This document shows, piece after piece, positions 33,938-41,149 of a stretch of 64,000 nucleotides of DNA (position 1 is its first letter; each line of letters starts with the position of its first letter). Source of the DNA: Candidatus Zixiibacteriota bacterium. Lineage in GTDB: Bacteria; Zixibacteria; MSB-5A5; GN15; JACZUZ01. The DNA is taken from the NCBI GenBank assembly GCA_024280835.1, contig JAJRPJ010000010.1, forward strand, positions 1 to 64,000, in the 5' to 3' direction. Below the pieces are notes generated by a model. That model was not told where the DNA came from. It did not search any database and saw only the letters and a program-made list of their open reading frames with translations. The position numbers and the translations under genes are program-made.

Positions 33938-35254
33938 ATGTCACTAGAGCAAATAATATATGTCGGAGCGGTTTTTCTATGCGGCTTAGTAGTTCGGTCG
34001 TATTGGAAGAAGAGTTTTGGGCACACTCAGGATGCTCAAGAAAAGCTGTCCAAGTCTGTTACTGACGGACTGACTGAGCCTGTTTCGCTTCATCCGGAAA
34101 TTAACGCTCAGCAATGTATTTGCGCTGGCGCCTGTTTGAGCGCTTGTCCTGAAGGTGGCATTATTGGTATTGTTAACGGTAAGGCCGAATTAGTGTCACC
34201 AACGAAGTGTATTGGTCATGGAGCCTGCTTGGACGCCTGTCCAGTTGGAGCGATAAAACTAGTTTTTGGAACTGCTCGCCGTGGTGTAGATATTCCAGCC
34301 GTCAAAGAGACATTTGAGACAAATGTTCCAGGGATATATATCGCTGGTGAATTAGGTGGGATGGGTTTGATTCGGAATGCAGTCACGCAAGGCAAGCAAG
34401 CGATGGATTATATTGTCAAAGCTGGTCGGCGCTCGAATAATGGAATTCATGATGTGCTGATAGTCGGCGCAGGGCCCGCTGGGATTGCTGCGACATTGCA
34501 GGCTAAGAAACTTGGGTTGAAGTATATCACAGTTGAGCAGGAAGATGTTGGTGGGGCGGCTTTGAGTTATCCACGACAGAAGTTGGTGATGACACAGCCA
34601 ATGGATATTCCGTTGTATGGGAAAGTTAAGTTCAAAGAGATAATTAAAGAGGACTTGCTTGAACTTTGGGAAAAGGTGATGACGACCGCTGAAATCGAAG
34701 TGCAGACCGAAGAGAAGGTTGAAGACATCAAGCGGTCCAATGGTCATTTTGAAATTGTTACCAGTAAGACTACTCATGAGGCGTTGAATGTTTTGCTGGC
34801 GATTGGGCGGCGCGGGACTCCACGCAAGCTTGGTGTTAGCGGCGAACGTTCCTCGAAAGTTGCTTATAAGCTCATTGAACCAGAGCAATACAAAGGCATG
34901 AAATTACTGGTTGTTGGCGGTGGCAATAGCGCCGCTGAAGGCGCTTTGGCTCTTGGTGAGCAGGAGGGGACAGAGGTGACACTCGCTTGCCGCGGTCAGG
35001 CGCTTGAGGCTGCGAATGCCGAGAATCGTGAAAAAGTTCAACGAGCGATTGATGCGGGTTGGTTGCGGTTTATTCCAGAGTGCGGTGTTAAAGAAATACA
35101 AGAAGAGATTGTTATACTTGAAAAGTTGAATGACACCAAAGAAATTATAGCAATTGAGAACCAATATACTTTTGCTTTTATCGGGGGGATACTCCCGACA
35201 GGATTTTTGAATCAAATCGGAATTGAGGTAGTGACGAAGTATGGCGAGCAATAA
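33938..35254 (+). CDS. membrane-anchored Fe-S/FAD/NAD(P) oxidoreductase
   Basis: 438 residues. Residues about 5-21 form one transmembrane helix. Then two 4Fe-4S-like motifs, CICAGACLSACPEGG and CIGHGACLDACPVGA; in the second, His stands where the second Cys of CxxCxxCxxxCP is expected, and in the first that position is Ala with an extra Cys one place earlier. Thioredoxin-reductase-like FAD (VLIVGAGPAGIAATLQA) and NAD(P) (LLVVGGGNSAAEGALALG) sites follow, with a C-terminal FAD segment (FAFIGGILPTGFL). It probably passes electrons between a soluble reductant and the cytochrome-b-like protein encoded next (14-nt overlap). No CxxC redox disulfide of thioredoxin reductase is present. Confidence 0.85.
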   Translation: MSLEQIIYVGAVFLCGLVVRSYWKKSFGHTQDAQEKLSKSVTDGLTEPVSLHPEINAQQCICAGACLSACPEGGIIGIVNGKAELVSPTKCIGHGACLDACPVGAIKLVFGTARRGVDIPAVKETFETNVPGIYIAGELGGMGLIRNAVTQGKQAMDYIVKAGRRSNNGIHDVLIVGAGPAGIAATLQAKKLGLKYITVEQEDVGGAALSYPRQKLVMTQPMDIPLYGKVKFKEIIKEDLLELWEKVMTTAEIEVQTEEKVEDIKRSNGHFEIVTSKTTHEALNVLLAIGRRGTPRKLGVSGERSSKVAYKLIEPEQYKGMKLLVVGGGNSAAEGALALGEQEGTEVTLACRGQALEAANAENREKVQRAIDAGWLRFIPECGVKEIQEEIVILEKLNDTKEIIAIENQYTFAFIGGILPTGFLNQIGIEVVTKYGEQ

Positions 35255-36128
35255 ACGCGACGTATTCACTTTGGTGATGACCTTGCTCTATGCGGTTTCA
35301 CTGACATTGATTGTTGTGGCCTTTGTTTCTGGTTGGGTGTATTACTCAGCTCCACTTATTGATCGTCCGCGACTGGAAATGCACACAATGCTGAAGCCCG
35401 GTGGCCTTTGGGGGCATGGGTATGGGATCGTCGGAAGCACGATGATAATGTTGCTGTTTTTGTATTCATTGCGTAAGCGACAGAAGTTTGGGATCCGTTG
35501 GGGCAAGACAAGTAAATGGTTGGCAGTACATATTTACTTCGGAATTGTGGGGCCACTGTTGGTGACTTTGCATACGGCCTTTAAGTTTAATGGCATTGTT
35601 TCGATAGGGTACTATTCGATGTTGGCAGTGATGTTTAGCGGTGTTTTCGGGCGGTATATTTATATTCAAATTCCTCGAGGCGCTCAAGGAGCTGAGCTGG
35701 AGTTGGGAGATATTAAGTCAGCTAGTGATTCACTGGAGGCGATTTTGCGAGAGACCTATGGTCTTTCAGAAACATCACTGAATATGCTCAATTCGTTTTC
35801 GGAGTCAGGAGCGGCGGCAGAAAATGCTGGTGTTAAAGCCATGTTTGCAATCGCCCTGAATGATATTAAGCGCCCTTTGCGTTTTCGTCAATTGAGGAGG
35901 CAGATTCAGCGTGACACACCTGATATTCCGCCAAGGGCAATTGCTGAGGCGATGAAACTTGCGCGTCGTAAAGCATTGCTTGAGAGGAGATGCGCATACT
36001 TGGATACTTTTGTTAAGCTCTTTCATTATTGGCATGTAATCCACAAGCCGTTTGCTTATATCATGGTGGGAGTTGTGATTTTGCATGTGCTAGTGACTGT
36101 GTTGCTTGGTTATCGCTGGATATTTTAG
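35241..36128 (+). CDS. cytochrome-b-like membrane protein
   Basis: 295 residues with about five membrane helices (near 10-32, 58-76, 90-115, 118-137, 265-290) and a charged cytoplasmic or periplasmic region (about 140-255) between the last two. Histidines in VHIYFGIVGPLLVTLHTAF and in HYWHVIHKPFAYIMVGVVILHVL are spaced as axial ligands of two b hemes, as in ferric-reductase or cytochrome b561-like proteins. It is the likely quinone or trans-membrane step between the FAD protein and the multiheme cytochromes. The start lies inside the previous gene. Confidence 0.75.
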   Translation: MASNKRDVFTLVMTLLYAVSLTLIVVAFVSGWVYYSAPLIDRPRLEMHTMLKPGGLWGHGYGIVGSTMIMLLFLYSLRKRQKFGIRWGKTSKWLAVHIYFGIVGPLLVTLHTAFKFNGIVSIGYYSMLAVMFSGVFGRYIYIQIPRGAQGAELELGDIKSASDSLEAILRETYGLSETSLNMLNSFSESGAAAENAGVKAMFAIALNDIKRPLRFRQLRRQIQRDTPDIPPRAIAEAMKLARRKALLERRCAYLDTFVKLFHYWHVIHKPFAYIMVGVVILHVLVTVLLGYRWIF

Positions 36129-36156
36129 ACGAGATGTGCTTAGAAAAGCTAGAGAG

Positions 36157-37929
36157 ATGACAGGAACACAGGAAAGATTACACCAAAGAGCGCTCCAGAC
36201 TGCTACCCAGATGGTGGCGCTAATTATTGGACTTGTTCTCTGGCAAATATTGAGCGCGAGAGTTGCGCAGGCGCAATTGTCCCCTGGTGATTTGGCCGCG
36301 CCACATTCCGCATTTGAAGGATTGACGAATTGCACCGAGTGTCATGAGATTGGTAAGGGGCCCAGCGCTGATAAATGTTTGAGTTGTCATACAGGTGTGA
36401 AGGCTTCTATTGAAACGGAGAAAGGTTATCACTATCGAGTTGTTAAGCAGGACAAGCGCGCTTGTTTTTCGTGCCATAGTGATCATTCGGGCAAAGAGTT
36501 CAAGTTGATACATTGGGAAAACGGCATTGAGAAGTTTGAGCATCAATTGGCTGGCTATGCTCTCAAGGGCAAGCACGAAAGCTTGGAATGCCGTAATTGC
36601 CACAAACCTGATTTTGCAAAGACTGAGTTCTTGTTGGCGCATCAGCAAGTGAATTTGAGCAAGACGTTCTTGGGTTTAACGGATAACTGCTTGAGCTGTC
36701 ATGGCGATGAGCATCGGGGGCAATTAGGCGCTGATTGTCAGAACTGTCATGGCTCGGATCATTGGACTCCAGCGAGAGGCTTTGAGCATGACAAGGCGAA
36801 GTTTACTTTGGTTGGCAAACACGCTACTGTCCAGTGCCAAAAGTGCCATAAGCCTCTTAATGACAGGGTCGTTATTTCTCCAGCAGGAGTCTCAGATAGC
36901 GCTTATAGTGAGTTTACAGGTTTGAGTTTTGGAAAGTGTGTGTCTTGCCACACGGATCCACATCAGAGTAAGCTGGGCGATGATTGTTTGAAATGTCATA
37001 GTCAAAAGGCTTGGTCTCCAGCTAGTGGATTTGATCATAGTTCGACGAAATTTGCATTGACTGGTAAGCACAAGAGTGTGCTTTGTGAAAAATGTCACAA
37101 AAGTGTTGGCGCTCAGAAAGTTTCTAGTGGTAAGAGCGGAAAAGTCGAAGATGCTTTTGCGGCCTACAAGGGATTGGAATTTGGAACCTGTGAGTCGTGT
37201 CATACTGATGTGCATCAGGCGAAGCTGGGTAAGGATTGCCAAAGTTGTCACAAAACTAATGGTTGGAACTCTTTGAAGAGCAATAGTTTTGACCACGGCA
37301 AAACAGAATATCCGTTACTTGGTAAGCACAAGGCAGTGAAGTGTCAGAGTTGCCATAAGACTGGTGTCAAAGATGCGAAGACGCTCAAATCGGAGCATTG
37401 TACGGATTGTCATTCTGACACGCATAAGGGTCAATTTGCTGATAGGTCAGATGGCGGAGCTTGCGAGAGTTGCCACACTGTGTCTGGATTTGCGCCGTCG
37501 CAGTTCACAATTGAACGTCACAACCAAGAGAGCGCTTTCAAGTTGGCAGGAGCGCATTTGGCGCAACCCTGTCCGATTTGTCATGTGACACCCAAGAAAG
37601 GGAAGGGCGCCAAGGTTATGAAGTTTAGTTTTGAGAAGACCGATTGCGTGGCGTGCCATTCAGATATTCACTTTGGGCAATTCACTGTCACAAGTCCCGA
37701 GAAAGGCTGTGTTGATTGTCACGGCGCCGATGCTTGGCAAGAATTAGTATTCGATCATAATCGTGATTCGAAGTATGTCCTAGAAGGTGCGCACGCACAG
37801 ACCTTGTGTCAAAATTGCCACAAGACAGAGAAGCGGAAGGGTAAGCGCTTTGTGCGTTACCGTCCATTGGATAGCGCTTGCAAGAGCTGTCATTCACTTG
37901 AGACATTGGAATTGTTGAAGCAGAAATAG
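36157..37929 (+). CDS. 20-heme cytochrome c
   Basis: About 590 residues from the ATG at 36157, 28 nt after the previous stop; a TTG at 36106 would add 17 residues from inside the previous gene and is unlikely. A signal anchor follows (MVALIIGLVLWQILSARVAQAQ). I count 20 CxxCH heme motifs spread through the chain (CTECH first, CKSCH last) with many extra His as distal ligands. The repeated pattern FDHxxTxxxLxGKHxxVxCxxCHK marks a repeated cytochrome c3/NrfB-like unit. Probably periplasmic, or inserted in the outer-membrane barrel encoded downstream, and carrying electrons outward. Confidence 0.88.
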   Translation: MTGTQERLHQRALQTATQMVALIIGLVLWQILSARVAQAQLSPGDLAAPHSAFEGLTNCTECHEIGKGPSADKCLSCHTGVKASIETEKGYHYRVVKQDKRACFSCHSDHSGKEFKLIHWENGIEKFEHQLAGYALKGKHESLECRNCHKPDFAKTEFLLAHQQVNLSKTFLGLTDNCLSCHGDEHRGQLGADCQNCHGSDHWTPARGFEHDKAKFTLVGKHATVQCQKCHKPLNDRVVISPAGVSDSAYSEFTGLSFGKCVSCHTDPHQSKLGDDCLKCHSQKAWSPASGFDHSSTKFALTGKHKSVLCEKCHKSVGAQKVSSGKSGKVEDAFAAYKGLEFGTCESCHTDVHQAKLGKDCQSCHKTNGWNSLKSNSFDHGKTEYPLLGKHKAVKCQSCHKTGVKDAKTLKSEHCTDCHSDTHKGQFADRSDGGACESCHTVSGFAPSQFTIERHNQESAFKLAGAHLAQPCPICHVTPKKGKGAKVMKFSFEKTDCVACHSDIHFGQFTVTSPEKGCVDCHGADAWQELVFDHNRDSKYVLEGAHAQTLCQNCHKTEKRKGKRFVRYRPLDSACKSCHSLETLELLKQK

Positions 37930-37959
37930 AAGTCAGACTTTGTGACGGGATAGAAGGCT

Positions 37960-39159
37960 ATGAATATAAAGAAGAACATGTTGTTTATCATTGTGCCTTT
38001 GGCTTTGATGTCGATGGTGGCGATTATGGTTGCTCACGCGAGTACATCAAAGAATCCGCATAAGAATCTGAAATTCGATTGTGAGAAGTGCCATAGCGCT
38101 GCGTCGTTTACAGATATTCGTTTCGATCATGATCTGACTGGCCATCAGCTGGATGAGAATCATGCCAAGGCGGATTGTTTGGGTTGTCATGTTGTCGAAG
38201 ACTTTAGCCGCGCTAATGAGGACTGCGCGGTGTGTCATGAGGATATTCATGAGGCAAAGATGGGGAACGATTGCGAGAGTTGCCATACATCTTCGCGTGG
38301 TTGGAATATAATGGATATACAGACGATTCATATGGCGTCGAATTTTCCGGCGATGGGTCGCCATGCTTTGCTTGACTGCCAGAATTGTCACCCTGGGCTG
38401 CCGCGAGAGGATTTGTCATTCAATACGACACGAGGTGTTGAATGTCATCAGCAAGATTATCTGAATGTCGTCTCGCCGAATCATATCACAGGTGGCTTTA
38501 CTACTGAATGTCAGGATTGCCATCAAATGAATTTATGGCAACCTGCGGTTCTGGCCGATCATGATCCTTTCTTTCCAATCTATTCAGGATCTCATCGTGG
38601 ACAATGGGATCAATGTGCAACCTGTCACACTAATACTACCAACAATAGAGATTTCAGTTGTCTCAATTGTCATGGTCATCCACAAACACAGACAGACAGT
38701 GACCATCAGGGAATTAGCGGGTATGTTTACAATAGTCAGGATTGTTATCTGTGTCATCCTACTGGCGAGACGGGTTCATTTGGAGATCATGATGTCCAGT
38801 TCTTTCCAATATTTTCTGGGTCGCACGCCAATCAGTGGAGTGATTGTGTTGAATGCCACACTGACCCGAATCTTCGTAAGGTCTTCGACTGTTTGTCCTG
38901 CCATCCAAATCCTGGGACTGACGCTACTCATCAAGGCATGGCTGGGTACAGTTTTGACAGTCCCAATTGTTTGAGTTGTCACCCAGATGGAACTAAAGGA
39001 AAATTTGTTGATCATGACGCACAGTTATTCCCGATTTTTTCGGGGACACATTTGAATACTTGGAATGAATGCTCAGAGTGTCATAACGTTCCAACTGACA
39101 GGAAAGTCTTTGACTGTCTTTCCTGCCATCCAAACCCTAGCTCTGATGCTACTCATTAA
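37960..39159 (+). CDS. multiheme cytochrome c, ended early by an in-frame TAA
   Basis: 399 residues to the stop at 39157-39159. Signal peptide (MLFIIVPLALMSMVAIMVAHAS) followed by 14 CxxCH motifs and one degenerate GVECH. From about residue 185 the chain is built of roughly 70-residue repeats (DHDxxFFPIFSGSHxxxWxxCxxCH ... FDCLSCHPNPxxDATHQG). In the last repeat the Gln codon CAA of DATHQGM is TAA, and the same frame then continues with the repeat to 39459. The product is therefore either truncated, made by readthrough, or the stop is an assembly or sequencing error. ATG at 37960, 30 nt after the 20-heme gene. Confidence 0.8.
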   Translation: MNIKKNMLFIIVPLALMSMVAIMVAHASTSKNPHKNLKFDCEKCHSAASFTDIRFDHDLTGHQLDENHAKADCLGCHVVEDFSRANEDCAVCHEDIHEAKMGNDCESCHTSSRGWNIMDIQTIHMASNFPAMGRHALLDCQNCHPGLPREDLSFNTTRGVECHQQDYLNVVSPNHITGGFTTECQDCHQMNLWQPAVLADHDPFFPIYSGSHRGQWDQCATCHTNTTNNRDFSCLNCHGHPQTQTDSDHQGISGYVYNSQDCYLCHPTGETGSFGDHDVQFFPIFSGSHANQWSDCVECHTDPNLRKVFDCLSCHPNPGTDATHQGMAGYSFDSPNCLSCHPDGTKGKFVDHDAQLFPIFSGTHLNTWNECSECHNVPTDRKVFDCLSCHPNPSSDATH

Positions 39160-39162
39160 GGG

Positions 39163-39459
39163 ATGCCTGGGTATAGTTTTGATAGTCCTACTTGTCTGAG
39201 TTGCCATCCCGATGGCAAGAAAGGAAAGTTTACTGATCATGACGCTGCCTTCTTTCCGATTTATTCGAACAAGCATAATGGTGAGTGGAACGAGTGCGCT
39301 GATTGTCATACGCAACCGCAGCAGAGGTCATTTTTCACGTGTTTAGAAGGGTGTCATGAGCATAGGCTGTCAAAGATGGATGACAAACACAAATCAATTA
39401 ATGGTTATGCGTCTGATGGGCCGACTTGTATCGGATGTCATCCAAACGGAAGAAAGTAG
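39163..39459 (+). pseudogene. in-frame C-terminal continuation of the multiheme cytochrome
   Basis: 98 codons in the same frame as the preceding cytochrome, beginning one codon (GGG) after its TAA. Starts GMPGYSFDSPTCLSCHPDG, the exact continuation of the upstream repeat. Holds three further CxxCH motifs (CLSCH, CADCH, CIGCH) and a CLEGCH, a Cx3CH variant. It has no ribosome-binding site or signal peptide of its own, so it is not an independent gene. Intact, the full protein would have about 499 residues and 17 canonical heme sites. Confidence 0.75.
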
Positions 39460-39475
39460 AGATGAGGAGAGGTGT

Positions 39476-41110
39476 ATGCGAAAGCTTTGTTTAGTGTTAC
39501 ACAAATCATCGATAGTCTTCGCTCTGCTGTTTGTTGGTGTGTTTGTCACAGTCAGTAGCGCTTTGGCAGCTCCCAAAGCTAAAGTTACATACTTGGCCTC
39601 GGAGGCTGTATACATAAATGCTGGCACAAAATCGGGATTGACTATTGGCGATACGTTAGTAGTGACAAGAAAGGCAGATACACTGGCGATTGTGATGGTC
39701 AAGAGTGTTTCAGGCTCTTCTGCGGCTTGTGTTTTGTTAAAAACATTTGGAGAAATTAAAGTTGGGGATGTTTTGCCGCTGTCGGCATTCAAGAAAACTA
39801 GCAACTTGGAAAAATCCTATTCGGGGAGAGATGTTGCTAGTGGCTCTGAGGCGACGAAAGGGACAAAGCTCAAGTCACGAAGATCTAGAAATGCGCCGAA
39901 TGTGGTTTCTGGTGGAGTCTCTATTGAAAATCTATATCGAAAAGATCTAACTGGATCAAAGTTGTCATCTAACCAAGCTGGGATTCGTAGTCGTGTGATT
40001 GTTAAGGATATCAATGGCAGTGGTATTCGATTCGAATTGCGTCATCGCTCACGTTTGTATCAACGCTCGCGGTCAGTTGGAGCGAATCTGGAGACTGATG
40101 AGTGGTCGCATCAGGTTTATCGCTTGGGGATTACTTATGGGGATAGTCAGTCTCCAGTTAGTTGGGGTTTCGGCCGGATGCTGGTTCCGTATGTGCGAGG
40201 GATGGGGTATGTTGATGGAGCGTTCTATCTTCGTAGAGTTAGTGACAAATTGAGTGTTGGTTTTGCAGGAGGAGCAACACCTAATGCGCAAACATCGGGT
40301 TTGCAATTAGAGCGTGTGAAATTGGGGGCTTTTGTGCGTTACGAAGTTGGTGACGCTGGAGTGCAGAGGTTGTCATTGACAGGTTCATTAACTTCCGAGA
40401 CCGAGTCGTTTTCGGTTAGTCGTGATTTCTTGTATGTTCAGAGCAGATACACTCACGGTAGATGGATTTCCTTGAATCAGTCGTTTGAACTAGAAATCAA
40501 TCGAGGGTGGAGACGTGATGTTAGTGGTAAGAGCTTTGAAGTTAGCAATTATTTCGGAACTGTGAATCTGAGTGTCTTATCTGATGCAAATGTCTATGTG
40601 ACATATGACTCGCGGAGAAACATACGCCGTTTTGATAATGCTGAGACTCCTGATAGTTTGTTTGATAATTCTACCCATCGTGGAGTTCGCGGCGGTTTTC
40701 GTATACGCGCGCGCAAGAATCTTCGTTTTCACGGTAATCTTGGTTTGAGACTCCGTGGCGAAAGCATCGGCAACAATACGTTTGCGTCATTTGGAGCGCG
40801 GCTCAATCGTTTCCCAAGGCGTGGGCATTCGTTGGCGCTCAATATGTCTTATGTTCAGACACAATTTACAACTGGCTACAGGCCGAATGTGACTTATCGC
40901 TTTCCGATAGGTAGGCGGACACGTGTTTATTTGACTGGTTCGCTGTACACTTATAAGACAGGCACAACGACCGTTTCGAATTATTATCTAGATCTAGGCG
41001 CTTCTCGTCCGCTAGGTAAACGCTATTTCTTTACTGGCAGTTATCGTCAGTATTTTGACAGCGCCTTGCAATCTGGTGAATTGTATACCGAAATCGGCCT
41101 ACGACTGTAA
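39476..41110 (+). CDS. outer-membrane beta-barrel protein of the cytochrome cluster
   Basis: About 544 residues from the ATG at 39476 (AGGAGAGG just upstream); the longer frame from 39356 lies inside the cytochrome. Signal peptide ends VTVSSALAAP. Residues about 35-110 form a small beta domain (VTYLASEAVYINAGTKSGLTIGDTLVV). The remainder is long alternating hydrophobic/polar strands with aromatic girdles (RLGITYGDSQSPVSWGFG, YFFTGSYRQYF) and ends ELYTEIGLRL, typical of a barrel. Placed directly after two multiheme cytochromes, it fits the porin part of a porin-cytochrome conduit, although similarity to MtrB/PioB cannot be claimed by eye. Confidence 0.75.
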   Translation: MRKLCLVLHKSSIVFALLFVGVFVTVSSALAAPKAKVTYLASEAVYINAGTKSGLTIGDTLVVTRKADTLAIVMVKSVSGSSAACVLLKTFGEIKVGDVLPLSAFKKTSNLEKSYSGRDVASGSEATKGTKLKSRRSRNAPNVVSGGVSIENLYRKDLTGSKLSSNQAGIRSRVIVKDINGSGIRFELRHRSRLYQRSRSVGANLETDEWSHQVYRLGITYGDSQSPVSWGFGRMLVPYVRGMGYVDGAFYLRRVSDKLSVGFAGGATPNAQTSGLQLERVKLGAFVRYEVGDAGVQRLSLTGSLTSETESFSVSRDFLYVQSRYTHGRWISLNQSFELEINRGWRRDVSGKSFEVSNYFGTVNLSVLSDANVYVTYDSRRNIRRFDNAETPDSLFDNSTHRGVRGGFRIRARKNLRFHGNLGLRLRGESIGNNTFASFGARLNRFPRRGHSLALNMSYVQTQFTTGYRPNVTYRFPIGRRTRVYLTGSLYTYKTGTTTVSNYYLDLGASRPLGKRYFFTGSYRQYFDSALQSGELYTEIGLRL

Positions 41111-41149
41111 AATCTCTCAACCTAATCTTCTGGCAACAATAGCGCCTAT

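Noticed and set aside
36106-36156. TTG start for the 20-heme cytochrome
   Set aside because: It lies inside the previous gene; the ATG at 36157 is directly before the signal anchor.
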